This document shows positions 10,594 to 22,159 of a DNA stretch of 64,000 nucleotides, in pieces. Origin of the DNA: Phaseolus vulgaris (lineage: Eukaryota > Streptophyta > Magnoliopsida > Fabales > Fabaceae); the NCBI RefSeq assembly GCF_000499845.2, contig NC_023759.2, forward strand, positions 39,165,172 to 39,229,171, in the 5' to 3' direction. The notes under the pieces are model-generated. The model had not been told where the DNA came from, made no database searches, and was given only the letters and a program-made list of their open reading frames with translations. The position numbers and the translations under genes are program-made. Each line of letters starts with the position of its first letter. Positions within the stretch are counted from its first letter, which is position 1.

Positions 10594-11108
10594 GCCCAGC
10601 TGTTGGGATGGAGCTGGGCGGCGGCGATGTCGAGCTCGGTTAATAGTTCCCGTTCGAAACGAGTGAAGGGAAGCCTGAGTTTCACCTTCTTGAAGAGGGT
10701 AGTGTACACGAAGCAGAACAACTCGCCGTTGTTCCCCTTGTCATCCGCGCAGATCGGCACATCAGGAGGGCAAGGCAGCACCATCAGTTTGTCATCGTGC
10801 TCCTTGTGGAACGAGAGGTTGGGTTCGTCCCCTTTCTTCAGCCGTAGCACCACCAATGTAGAGTTCACTGAAGAAGTCTCCTTCAGCAAAGTTGGGTTGG
10901 CCCATGGGTAAAGCTTCTTGTAATCTGGAGTGGGGATGGAGGCTCCTCCGGCGACTGGTGGAGTTGCCTGAGCAAGGTTGGGGCGAGAGGTTGCAGGCCT
11001 CTCAGCCTGGGAAGAGGGAGCACCAGGTGCTCGCGGTAGGTTATGCGCTTGGGATGAAAGGTTTCGCGACGAAGGAGGAGGATTCGCGGTGGTCTTTGTA
11101 CGAGCCAT
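10542..11108 (-). pseudogene. G1 antisense ORF, N-terminal part
   Basis: I take the ATG at 11106-11108 (MARTKTTANPP) as start; the frame is open upstream to 11180 but that extension looks like leader. A Ser/Pro-rich N-terminus precedes a folded-looking domain (YKKLYPWANPTLLKE, LFCFVYTTLFKKVKLRLPF, LHPNSWA), which continues in the neighbouring frame at 10593. A promoter for this antisense gene would have to lie between 11110 and the 3' LTR; I see none that I would name. Confidence 0.65.
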
Positions 11109-11689
11109 CGCGGGAACTGCAAAGGAAAAAGGAAAAGAAAGATGAGCGAAGGTTGTAGAGCTCGACTCGATTGTGAACAAAGGATGAAAACCGAACGAAC
11201 GAAAGTTCTTGTGATGAAAGTAATGGAAGACGGCCCTAAGTTACGAAAAGGGAGAAGAAGAAGAAACAACCCACAGCGTATGCACCAGACAGTTAATGGA
11301 TGATGTGAATCGGTTAAAATGCAGCAAATATCAACAGAGGAAGTAAAAGAGGTACCTTTCGATGATCAAATAAGCGTTGAAGGGAGTTGGGGATTGAGAG
11401 AGTCGAAGAGCGTCGTGGGTTTGCAGAGAAGACTCAGAGCGTTTCGAAGGCAGAAAGATGATGAAACAGTAAAAATGAAAAGGGTTTAAGGGTTTTTCAA
11501 ACGATTTTGGAAGCGCAAACGACAGCTAAAGATGACCGTTGATGAAGCCACGTGTCGAGCGATTGGAAAGGTGTTTGGTGGAGCGTCAGAAAAGCAGAAG
11601 GTATGAACGTTTGGAATTCTGCGCCAGCGCCGCGTAGATCGGCAGTGACGTGACCACTTAGTCTTTTCGCTGGACAAGTCTTCGCTTAA

Positions 11690-11703
11690 GACTGGGGGGC
11701 TTG
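11690..11703 (+). other. G1 polypurine tract
   Basis: The run actggggggcttg immediately precedes the 3' LTR. It is the primer for plus-strand synthesis and fixes the LTR start at 11704. Confidence 0.75.
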
Positions 11704-12630
11704 TGTACCGCCCAGGTAGTCGGAAGTGTTGATGTGGCAGCAAGCCATTATGTAGGCGTGTTGAACAGGGCTCATGGCTGGCAGAAGGGAAGGAAGTCGG
11801 GGGGCTCGTGTAGTCGCCAATCATTAAGTTGGCGTGCTCCAATCTCTAGCATACCTAAACCGGCGGTCACCAGGTTTGTGATGAAGTCGCCGGATGCGAA
11901 CCCAGACGACCAAGTGATCAGAGAACGCCGAAACGGGGACATCGCCGAAGGGTCAGGGAGGTTTGTTCTAGGCTTTCAAAGCAGAGGATGAAGTCGTCAG
12001 ATAGTCATTTCCTCGCTAGCCAGAGGTTGAGGTCGGGGAATAGTTTACCTGAACATGCACGGTGAAGCAAGTGAAGTAGATCATGAAGGCGGCCGGCGAG
12101 ACCACAGGGAAGGTGTGTATGAAGGCACCCGTGCTCGCTACGCAGAAGAGATCACGCTCCAAGGCAGCTATGCGTTGAGTTGTTTCATGCATAAGTAACT
12201 TAGCCAAAAGCCTGAAGAGTAAGAAGTGGCGCCCAAGTCAAGGATGCTCCAGATGGTGACATGTGTACAGCTGGATGCGAGCCACGTGTCCAGATGTGTA
12301 ACTGTCAGGAGAGAAAAAGTGCACAGGTATATAAGAGATTCTAACGAACTTCTGAGGTACGCGCGTTTTAGATAACTTCTTTTACGCTTGCGAGAACTTG
12401 AGTACGCTGAGAGAGAATTTTGCACGGTTCCTGTTCTTAGTTTTCTCTTAGTACTTTGGTGGTTCAGTCGCTGACTTGGACGTCGGAGCGTGATCGGCCG
12501 CAACGGCACCGTTCTGTCTTTTGCAGGTTCTTGAGGTGAATCAAGGCGAAGGACCGAAGCTAACACGGCGCAGAGTCGATCCAGATTTGACGAGGCAAGG
12601 TTCTTGCGTCCTGGTCAACAGGCAGGATCA
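11704..12630 (+). repeat. G1 3' LTR
   Basis: It is the same 927-bp length as the 5' LTR, with about 20 scattered substitutions and no indel noticed. Most differences are transitions, for example CG to TG at the site matching gacg near 505. The duplication agtgt follows at 12631. Confidence 0.95.
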
Positions 12631-12635
12631 AGTGT

Positions 12636-13048
12636 AATAGTGTATTTGTGCATAAATAGTTATATTTATTTTTTCAAAAAAAGTTAATAACATAAACAAT
12701 TTCATAAATAATTGTTAGTTATAGGAAGATGTTAATCTTAACATGATCAACTATGATAATGCTTAAAAAATATGTCTATTCTTGTTGAATGTTTTCTAAT
12801 ATCTCCACTAGACATGGATTTTGAAAATCTGCACTACAATAAAATTAATAAATAGAAAATAATTTTAAAGATAAAATGTAATTAATTATTATATAAACTA
12901 AATTAGATATTATTTTATAGATTAAAAATTATTAATATTTAAAATAATTTCTATTATTAATAAAAAAATTATAAATTTATTTTTAAATTAATATCTAATT
13001 AGCTACCATGATTTTAGCTACCAATTATTTTATATTATAAATTAATAA
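12636..13048. other. AT-rich DNA including one copy of a dispersed AT-rich repeat
   Basis: There is no gene. From about 12832 (cactacaataaaatt) to 13053 the sequence shares strings such as attagatattattttata and ttaaaataatttctattatta with 14820-15430 and 63123-63375. The family is unknown; low complexity weakens the case. Confidence 0.35.
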
Positions 13049-13053
13049 CTAAT

Positions 13054-13899
13054 TGTAACGACTAGTCCCCGAGCGTTAACTGACCATTGGTAATGTTGGT
13101 GTCACGTGAGCGAGTCCCACGAGCGGCGTGGGCCAGTACTCGCAAAGCACGTGCGCCTAGGAGCCAAGAGTGGTCATACATCAGTCATCAGGATATACCG
13201 ACGTGCCACTAGACAGTGTGGAGAGATCGGACATCGGAAACCCAAATAGTAGAGATGGGCCACGAGAGGTGGATCCCAGATCACACACCAGTTATAAGTA
13301 AGGGAGAAGCCTAAATCACGAGGGCTCATGCGTGTAGAGTGGATGACGCGTTCAGGCGTAACACAAATTGTAGAGCCACTGGAAAAATATGACTCATAAG
13401 GGTCGTGTACCAAGGGTGAGCTGCATGCATGGCACGTGAACAGCTAGGGCATTCCAAGAGGCGGGCGACCCCAAAGATCAGGTGCACAAGGAGGCATCCA
13501 GGTGATCACCCGCCAGAGGTCGCACTCCAGTTAGGGATCCCATGCGCTAGCTTATCCAAGAGTAAGGTAACAACAGTGTTGGGCCTGTCCCATCAGAAAG
13601 GCCTATTTCGAGTAAGCGGAAACCCTAGTTTTAGTCTATAAATAGTAAGTTAACAAACTTGACAAGGGGGGGATTCTCTTGCGCCGCTAAACACACACAG
13701 TAATAGTTACACAGTTTTTCGGTGTTTCCTAGCCCTAATACTGACTTGAGCGTCGGAGTGCAAACGGCCGCTAGGGCGCCCTTTGTCTTTGTGTTTCAGG
13801 TGTTCATCACAGGAAAGGTACACACGAATGCAAGGACTCTGAGCGTGAGAGTGACGTAAGCGAGTAAGCGAAGACGTTTCGAGTCAACTGACAGGAACA
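13054..13899 (+). mobile_element. Solo LTR, Ty3-gypsy type
   Basis: 846 bp beginning tgtaacgactag and ending acaggaaca, flanked by an exact 5-bp duplication ctaat (13049-13053 and 13900-13904). It is GC-richer than its flanks. It has a TATA box (tataaata, 13637-13644) and, about 100 bases on, gacttgagcgtcggagtgc, a word shared with the LTRs of G1 and G2. No internal coding sequence remains, so unequal recombination between two LTRs is the likely origin. Confidence 0.88.
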
Positions 13900-13904
13900 C
13901 TAAT

Positions 13905-14819
13905 TAATTAAAAATTAATTTCTAGAACGGGAAGACTGACAATAAATTCAACTACAAAAACAATATTTTAAATTGTTTATAGCATCATCAAGAGGTATGT
14001 TACATTGTTTATAACATTATTAAGAGATCCGCAAACACAATGATTAGCCAAATTTCAATAATATCTTTCTTGAAAAGGATTTAAAAGATGTAATACCACA
14101 CAAAAATGAAGAGTAGAAAAGTTCATCAAGTTTTAGTTTACGACTGAAACTAGACATACGTTGTGGTTTGAGACATACGAAGGTTTAAAACACCAACATT
14201 ATTTAAACAGCCTTGTCGCGTTTTAAAACAAAAATCACCACAACATTATTTAAACTCTGAAGGTTTAATTATGTTGGAAAAATTTGCGACATATTATTCA
14301 TTAGACAACATTCTTCACTGATAAAAAAAAAATACATTAGAGAACGTATTTTATACATTGTGTATCTTCGGAGGTCAAACTGTAATAAAGATTTAGTTTA
14401 AATAATTTGGAAAGTTGGACATGAAGATACCACCAGTGAATTGTTGTTTAAATACTCCATTCAGTCGAATATGTTATTTTACTTTTTTTCTGATTTTTTT
14501 TTTAAATTTCTCTTCAAACAAAATTAAAAAGTCTATTTACACTCTTTATTTTTTTATCTTTAAAAAAATTTCCTCTTTAAAATTTAATTAAAAATAAAGT
14601 TATTTAAGTTCAATTCTTTATATGTTGTACGAAGTACTATATATTTTATTTTTATTTTCAAAAAAATGTATAATTGTGATAGAATAATTTGAATGATGAA
14701 ATATTAATTCTAATTTTCTGAATTGTTATTCAACAGCATGTTCAATTGTTTCCTTCTAATTGGGCGTGGAAATAGAGGACGTTGACAACCTATTGGCGGC
14801 TATAAAGTCTTTATTTATT
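13905..14819. other. AT-rich intergenic DNA, no feature seen
   Basis: The stretch has many short poly-A and poly-T runs and no frame of note. I see no gene, TIR or LTR end. Confidence 0.6.
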
Positions 14820-15430
14820 TGGCTTTAAATTTTTCATTAAAATATTATATCTAATTATTTATAAGAAGTTATCATTTTTTTAAAATATTAAAAAAAATAT
14901 AAATTGATTAATAATCATATAACCATTTAAATGTTTTTTTTTATTTATCTTTGATACCAATAATTTAAATAATATTTTATATTTATTATATTAAAAAAAT
15001 TAATTAACTTCATAAGAAATTATTAAATATCAACTAAATTAAGAAAAAAAATTAATCACTAAATTAAATACTATTTTATAAATTAAAATAATTTAATATT
15101 TAAAATAATTTATAATAATAAAAATTTATAAAATATTTTTTAAATTGATATATAATATTATTTATTAAAGTTTTAATCATTAAGTATTTTAAATTCTAAA
15201 CTAATTATTAAGTTAATTAAAGATTAATTTTAAATTTAAAATATTTAGTAGTTAATTTATTAATAATTAATGTTAGATTTAATTTATAAATTATTTAATA
15301 AATTTTTAATAAAAATAAAAATTATTTTAAATATTAATAATTTTAATTTATAAAATATTATTTAATGTAATTAATATAATAATTAACTATTTTTTAATTT
15401 TTAAATTAATTGATATTTAATAATTGTTTT
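14820..15430. repeat. Dispersed AT-rich repeat, copy 2
   Basis: This extremely AT-rich block has strings (aattaaatactattttataaa, aatatttaaaataattt, aattgatatataata) that recur near 12840-13050 and 63123-63375. It may be the end of a DNA transposon. Chance similarity from base composition cannot be excluded by eye. The following 640 bases (15431-16074) show nothing further. Confidence 0.35.
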
Positions 15431-16074
15431 AATGCTTCCTCCAATATTTTTGACCATGAACGCTGACACGTAGGTGGCCGCGTGGAACTAACCAATAGTC
15501 AAGCATAGGTAACAAATCAGTTAATTCAATTAGTTGAAAGTTCGTAAATCACATCACTAATGCATCATTTTCTCCTAAATATAATTTTAATACATACTAT
15601 TATTTATTGATGGGTGGATTAAGAATCATACCTCATATTGAGAGAATCATATCGGAGTCTTAAAAGGAATCAAGAGTCATACTTCATATGGAATATTTAT
15701 AGACATAGAAAAATATTAAAGACCTTTAAGAACTAATAAAACTTAAAATAAATATTTGCATAATTGGTTGGAAAAGAATTTGACTTTAATAACTTAGTAT
15801 TCAAGTTCGTATTTTTAATTTTGACGGGTATATTTTGTTATGTTGTGCGTAAATAATAACCAGAAAAATTAAAAATAATTTATTTGGAATCACTTATGTA
15901 TTTTTGAAGTTGAGAGGCTATTGTACACTATTTTATTTTTCTAAATTTTAATGCATGTGTATTTTAAATATGTCAATTTGTTTTTGTTGGTAATAGGTTT
16001 TAAAAAGTTTTTTTTTTCATCTAAAATATACTATTGTACAATAAGGAAATGACAAGTGAAATTATTGATGTATT

Positions 16075-16202
16075 TGTTGGAGATCCCACATCGACTAGAG
16101 ATTAGAGCCTTTCATTGTATATAAGTGGGTGCAAACCTCAACCTCATGAGCCGGTTTTATGGGGTTGAGTTAGGCTTAAAGTTCATTTCGTAATAGTATT
16201 AG
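16075..16202 (+). repeat. TRIM-like repeat, copy 1
   Basis: It begins tgttggagatcccacatcga and contains gtatataagtgggtgcaaac and gggttgagttaggcttaaag. A second, more diverged copy starts at 32480. The motif set is common in dicot genomes as small LTR-like (TRIM) repeats. A TATA-like box lies in the middle. I could not find a duplication at its ends. Confidence 0.5.
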
Positions 16203-16740
16203 TTGAGGTTGAATGAGTCACATTACTCGACGTCATTAACCGATCGAGCGAGCAAGTGATCAACCACATTAAAGAATAAATAGTGATGAACCACATTAAA
16301 GAACAAATTGACAATAAATGGCAAGAAAGGAAACATCCTATAGATCACAATAACCTCCTTACAAATTCGGCCACAACCTGTTAAATCTAAGTGACACTCC
16401 AAGAAATTGGCCAACACTGATTTCTTGAAGATATACGTCGGATACGGCCCATGAGTCAAATAACCAACTACCAAACATTATAAATAAGCCTTTTACAAAG
16501 GAGTAAAGTATGCTTTTATCAATTTTATATCATACACTCTCAATCTAGAGTACTTATTTGATCGTCGGAGAACCTTTTGCAGGTTTACTCTCAATGATGT
16601 TGAGGAACTAAGGAATTGAAGAACTGAAATCTGAAGGAATGAAAGAGCTGAAGAACCGAAGCACGAAAGAAGACGATCGAGGGAGCCATTACAAGAAGAG
16701 TAACTGACACCAACAAAAATTGTTACTGTCAATCTCAAGT
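16203..16740 (+). mobile_element. Decayed gypsy-type LTR fragment
   Basis: A TATA-like stretch (ttataaataag, about 16479) is followed about 70 bases on by the worn phrase gtacttatttgatcgtcggagaacc and then cttttgcaggt. This matches the acttgagcgtcggag...gcaggt block near the end of the three better gypsy LTRs here. Ends and duplication are not recognisable. Small open frames in it have no known product. Confidence 0.45.
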
Positions 16741-17430
16741 ACTATTTAAGCTCACTTTGTTTATACAAGTACAATAAAAAAAAACTAGATTTAGTTATTG
16801 TAATATCAAGATATTTTATGCACCAATACTTATTTGTGGTATAGAGTCGATAAATATAATGAACATTACTTCCAAAAGAATTTATTTCCACTTAAGATAT
16901 TTAAAAAAAATATCACAATCCATTTTGTGAAAAAAAAAGATAAAAACCTCCCATCATTGATTTTTACATATGACAAGGACAAAGAGTCTCTGAATACATA
17001 CGATGACTTTTTGGAATTGTTACACAAAAGATGACATGACAAAAAAGAAGACATGGAGGAGAAGTATGAGAGTAATTATGCTACTAATAAAGGTATCTCA
17101 TATGAGGAGACAAAAAAAGGTTAGATGGGAAAAAGTGAGGGAACTTGAGGAAAAAGCAAAACGTACATTTTCAACCATACAAACATCGTCAATATTACAA
17201 TATAAAAAAATAGATAGATTTTGACTAACCAAGTTAAACGTGCCTAAGAAAGAGCTCTTGAAGGATGTAAATATTGCCATACTATTTCAATTTTAGAATA
17301 AAACTCGTCTACAAATACAAGGATAACAACACATGATGTCATTTCCATGGAACATATGAGCATGATACAAATAAATGTTTCTTGTTGATAAAATGGTAGT
17401 AAACATTATAGTTTTATATTGGTTCACCCT
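16741..17430. other. AT-rich DNA with short frames, no recognisable gene
   Basis: Frames of 60-73 codons (for example 16834-17034, Lys-rich) show no family motif and no conserved neighbour. I treat them as chance. Confidence 0.5.
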
Positions 17431-17435
17431 AATCT

Positions 17436-18886
17436 TGTTGAAGATGGATGAAGCCTCTTCTCTACCTAGTTTTTAGTGTGTGTTTGATGTAGAAAATAGC
17501 TAGTTTGTTTTGAAGTTTGTAATAGGTTTAGATGATCTTGTATGTAGGCCTGTGTATGTGTAAGGTTGCCTTTTGCTACATGATCTATCCTAGATGCCTA
17601 ACCAAGCCTAGAATAAGCACATGAAGTGATTAAAAGTTTTTCCAAAAGCTTTCTAGAGGTTTCTTCAAAAATCAAGATACTGCACAAAAATAAATTTGTT
17701 TCTCTGTAAAAGAACAGGTTTATTCTTTGATCTGCTGAAAGGATTTTCGAAAGTTAGCTAGGGCACCAAAGGTACAACTCAGACAGTTATTTCAGTTAGC
17801 TGAGTTGGAAGTTTTCACAAAATAAATCTGTTAAGTTCAAAACTGAATCTGTTGTTTTCATAACAGCTTTTCAACTGTTTTTTGAAAAGAAGTTAGAAAC
17901 TGTTTTCTATATAAAGAAAAGCCTCTCTCACATGAAAGGATGCTGAGCAATTACGTTTTTGACAGAGATCAAACACTTTCTATGTGAGAAGAAGGATTGA
18001 AAAGGATTTTTGAAAGGTTTTCCAAAGGGATTTTCAAGTGTGCTTGTTCTAGGAAACCTTTGATCTTGGTGAAGGTGCTGGTGCAGTTCTGCAGCAAATT
18101 GAACTACTGGTTTTGAGTTCTTGCATCTTCTTTACAGGTGTTATCTTTCCTTTATTCTGGTTTGTAAAGGTGTAAGTGTTAGTCACTCCTTGATAGGGTT
18201 TCTTGGAGTGCAAGGTGTGCTGAAATAGGGTTTTTCAGCATTGGTTGTATTGTTCTTGTAGTGTTCAAGAACTGGTGTGGTTGTAAGTGATTGATATTGT
18301 TTTTTAGTGGATTCCACCTTGGAGTAAGGTGAAACTGGATGTAGCTCTGTATGAGTGAACTAGTATAAAAACTTGCGTGCCTTTTCTTCTCATCCCTGCA
18401 CTCATTTCTGGTTTTGCTTAATTTTGTCAAGAACTAAATCTGTTCTTTTGAAATTGAATCTGTTAATTCTGGGTTTAATAGAAATTGTTCTTCCTGATCT
18501 GTTAAAGGTCTCTAATCACAAACAAGGTAGTTGTATACGAAGTCTTAATTGGTTTGTGAACAAATAATCTACTCATTAAAACCCGAGAAAGATTCATTCT
18601 CTTTAAAACCTTGTGTTGAATGAACTTGGTTGATTTCTTGGCATAGATGTATTCTTCATACTGATAAAATCTAACCAATCTGATTCTGTTATAACTCTCT
18701 GTTGATTGCAATTTTAATTTGAACAAATTCGAATTGTGCTAGACTGCTCTGAAGAATCAATCTGTTTCATTTAAAAACAATCTGTTCTTTTGCCTCTGAT
18801 ATACTGAAAATGGTTTGTTCTTGCGAAAATTTTATAAGCTCAATTCACCCCTCCCCTCTTGAACATAGAAACTAATAGACCCAACA
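17436..18886 (+). mobile_element. Solo LTR, Ty1-copia type (SIRE-like)
   Basis: 1451 bp beginning tgttgaagatgg and ending agacccaaca, flanked by the exact duplication aatct (17431-17435 and 18887-18891). The end block tataagctcaattcacccctcccctc resembles the block before the end of SIRE/Maximus-like copia LTRs and the related block at 55640-55680 in this window. A likely TATA box is ctatataaag near 17910. No coding remnant is present. Confidence 0.8.
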
Positions 18887-19361
18887 AATCTGAGTTACAT
18901 TTAGTTCTCCTTTGCAACCTGCAGAGGGTTCCACTAATCATAAAGAATGGTAAATATTGTTATTTGTCATGTCTAGCTTATTAGGGATGACAAAACGGGT
19001 TGTGTCTGACAAACAGGCCCACCGACCTGTCATGATTTAGGAAGGATAAATTAACTTGTTGAACCCACCAACCCGTATTGGTCTGGCCTACCTAACCTGT
19101 CAACCCGACACCAGCCACCCTTTTTTATTTTTGGCACTTTTAGAAAATAATATCATGCTTTTAGAATTAAAATTTGTGGTGGTCAATGTTTTATATAGAA
19201 GTTTATCTAATTTCTTTATATATCATTTTATTCATTGAAGTATTTTCTATATTTACTTTACTTTTTTAGGCATTAAACATTTTTTATTATAATATTAAAG
19301 TTTGATTCAATTTTATTGCATTTCATTAAATTTTTATTGCCCAAAAAGTGATATTAATGAC

Positions 19362-21066
19362 TGATAAGTGCCTAATTTCCGTAATATTTCATATTAAAAT
19401 ATAGGCACTTATGAGTATTAATTGTTAATTTACAAAAAAAATAATTTCATCATGAAAATCAAGAAAAGATAGAAAGAAAATGAGGAAAAATGTGAACTCA
19501 AAAGAAAATGGTGATTAGATAACATATATGTTCTCTATAATTGGATTGTAGGTATGTTCTTCTTCTTTAAGATGTGCATTTTGTTATCTGAAAAAAAAAA
19601 CCAATATTTTTTGGAAGCTCAGCCTCATTACAACCCAAGAAAAGACCTCAGGATTCATGTTTCTAATATATTTGTGATTTGAAGATAAAATAAAAAGCAA
19701 CTGTGATTCAGTGAAAATAGAGAAAAACACTTACTGTGAGCATATGAGAAGATATTTCTTGATGAATTGTAATTTATTTGTTTTGATTTGATCCTGGAAG
19801 TTGATTGTGTTTGTATTTTTCTATATTTGAATTTAGAAGCATCATAAGTTTCTAATTTGATATGTTGTTGTTTAGTGAATTAAGTAATTGTTTGTTATTT
19901 AGATTCAAATATACTCATTTACTTTGCTTAAGGACAAGCAAGATTCTAAGTTGGGGAGAGTGATAAGTGACTAATTTCCGTAATAATTCATATTAAAATA
20001 TAGGCACTTATGAGTATTAATTGCTAATTTACATATAAAATAATTCCTAATTCATGAATTTATACATTTTTACATTTTTTATAATCTTTAATTGAATAAG
20101 AGTATTTTATTCCTAAATTTGGTGTTAATTGCAGGTTTATAGGGAAGAATAGAGATTTGGACTAAAGAAGAATTATATATGCTAAAAGGAAAAAGTTGGA
20201 AGGCACAGGACGCACAAAAGAGAGAAAAATGTCCAACTCAGCAACGAGAATGTGTCAGATTAATTTGGCTATTTTTATGATTTTTATCATTAAGCCCATG
20301 AGTGCGACGCAAGAAGTCACCTAACCCTAGCAAATTAGGTTAAATAGGGGGCTATAGGCACAACCCTAGGTGCCAGATTGAGAGGAAAACACCATTAAGT
20401 GATTTGTAACCAATTGGGAGAATTAAAGGTGCTAGAAGTATGTGTGGCTAACTCTACCCTTTGGGATTGGGAGTAATATGTTCGAACTCTTATGTATTGA
20501 GATGATATTTAAATATAATATAATATTTTGTTCTTGATTGATTATTGGTATTGTTGTTTTGCTTCTAAATAGTTGTGACATGTTTGAGAATCTTAAATCT
20601 GATTGGAAAGTATTTTTAGGGTTCTGAGTGTTAGGAATAAACTTGAAATGTTAATTGCTATTAACTTTTGAGCGTGATTATAGGTTGTTTTTATAAATAT
20701 GCGAGGAATCGATGTTTAGGAAACATTCTTAATAATTTTATATGTGAGGAATCGATATAAATTACTTTTCTACGGGCATCAATTTCAATCAAAGAACGTA
20801 ATGTTAACATGCTAATCAAAATACATAAGAGTGAGAAAAGATGAAACATAATCCCTATTTTTTAATTTAAGCAATTACTCTTTGATTTGTTTTCTTGTTA
20901 ATTCTTGCCACTATAAAAATTTTCAAACCAACTTTTTATTGTTATGTTTTATATTTAGCGAATATTGTACTTGATAATTCAACTGTTCCTTGTGGGATCG
21001 ATATCCGTCCTTAGGGAAAAATTATTACTTTTGACAATGCGGTGCACTTGCCGTAAAAAGTCATCA
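19362..21066 (+). mobile_element. Internally deleted gypsy element (Athila-like), nested in the hAT-like element
   Basis: A full LTR at 19961-21066 (1106 bp, tgataag...gtcatca) follows a polypurine tract at 19948-19960 (aagttggggagag). The first 86 bases of the same LTR also occur at 19362-19447, followed by about 500 bases of internal sequence without coding capacity. The flanks atgac and ataac (19357-19361, 21067-21071) look like a worn duplication. The phrase ccttgtgggatcgatatcc and cggtgcacttgccg near the LTR end is typical of Athila-type LTRs, by recall. The left LTR is truncated, so the copy is dead. Confidence 0.75.
19961..21066 (+). repeat. Complete 3' LTR of the Athila-like element
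   Basis: Its start is fixed by the preceding polypurine tract and by the homologous left copy at 19362. The first 60 bases in both copies hold an inverted repeat; the left copy has ATAAGTGCCTA (19364-19374) pairing with TAGGCACTTAT about 25 bases on. It ends gtcatca. Confidence 0.7.
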
Positions 21067-21181
21067 ATAACTACAATCAATAAATAGATCCAAAAGAAAA
21101 TAATTACAAAAAAGAAAAAAAAAAGTGGCGGATTGGACCAAAATGGGTTGTGTTGACCGTTTTACCACCCCTATAGCTTAT

Positions 21182-21600
21182 AAGAGCATACAAAACCTCC
21201 CTAGGCTACCTGCTAATATTCCAATGAGATTAAATACCAAGAACACAGTGTCTCTCCAGAGCAAGTACACAAAGTTTCTTGAAGTTATACTATAATAAGT
21301 TTTTTTACAAGTTTGACCATCGCTAGAGAGGAAGATAAATCTAAGGACACACCTTGCTTTTGGAGTCTAAATTTCATTGAGTGAAGGATTTACAGAAATG
21401 ATTTCTCTCTAAGTGGTCTTTAAACACATCAACACTACTTTGCATTTGAATCTTTTGACTTTCTTTACACGCAATATTTTACATAGAGCTATACATTTAT
21501 TAAGTGATTATATATGCAAAAGTTTTTTTCATGACATCCTAAATTAGACCATTAAAGTTTACATGTTGTAGTTTATTCTTGTATTTGTTGATAATAGAAG
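21182..21600. other. Intergenic DNA, no feature seen
   Basis: There is no gene, terminal repeat or tandem array between the hAT-like element and the CACTA element. Confidence 0.5.
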
Positions 21601-21829
21601 CTTCACTACAAGAAACAGTGATGGTAAAGTCCCTAAAAGAGCGAAGCAAAGAGCAAAAGAGAGACGCTACATGAAACTAGTGTGGGCTTAGCGTCTCAAT
21701 AGAAATGAACATTAATCTTTTGGTGGCTATACATTAGAGACGACCTTTAAAGAGACTCAAATTTGCAAGGTAGTGTCTAGTAAGCCTACATAAAGAAAAA
21801 TATATTATTTAACTATAGTATATGTTTGG

Positions 21830-22080
21830 GGACGCTAAAATGGATATAAAATTAAATAATTAAACTTAGTGTCGCCTTTGGGAACACTACGTGAGAAAGC
21901 AAATGTGAGTTAATTGCACTTAGCGTCGTCGTTGGGGACACTATGTGGGAAATAAATATGAGTAAAATGTCCTTAGCTTTGTCGTTGGAGACACTACTAT
22001 AAATGTGAGTAAACTATCTAGTACCATTGTTAGGGACACTACATGGGAAATAAATGTGAGTAAACTACACAATAAAAATG
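21830..22080 (+). repeat. Subterminal tandem repeats of the CACTA element
   Basis: Four or five diverged units of about 70 bp contain a ttgggg/agacact core followed by tgtgagtaaa. In En/Spm-type elements such arrays bind the element-encoded protein. Confidence 0.6.
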
Positions 22081-22159
22081 CAGTTTAATGAAATGAAGTA
22101 AAAGTAATGTGAAAGAGACGTAAAAAAGACATTGAGTTTGTAGTAAAACTCTGTAAAGC

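Larger units (their letters stand above)
476..12630 (+). mobile_element. Ty3-gypsy LTR retrotransposon, Tat type (G1), complete but inactive
   Basis: Two 927-bp LTRs (476-1402 and 11704-12630), each starting TG and ending CA, enclose a 10.3-kb interior. The 5-bp duplication agtgt lies at 471-475 and 12631-12635, so the insertion and both ends are well defined. Internal order is primer site, gag, protease, reverse transcriptase, RNase H, integrase, minisatellite, an antisense gene region and a polypurine tract. Integrase after RNase H makes it Ty3-gypsy. The large size, long spacer and antisense frame near the 3' LTR are known traits of the Tat/Retand lineage. A gag-pol frame break, two stop codons in pol and a lost catalytic residue in RT mean that this copy cannot make its own proteins. 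About 20 LTR differences by eye (roughly 2 percent) suggest a fairly recent insertion. Confidence 0.95.
18982..21173 (+). mobile_element. Non-autonomous hAT-like element, split by a gypsy insertion
   Basis: The left end tagggatgacaaaacgg and the right end (reverse complement taggggtggtaaaacgg) agree at 14 of 17 positions. An exact 8-bp duplication tagcttat flanks them (18974-18981 and 21174-21181); 8 bp is the hAT hallmark. Removing the nested element at 19362-21071 leaves about 480 bp, so the original was a short element with no transposase. Confidence 0.75.

Noticed and set aside
16834..17280. Small Lys-rich frames on both strands
   Set aside because: AT-rich DNA easily gives such frames; no conserved box or neighbour supports them.
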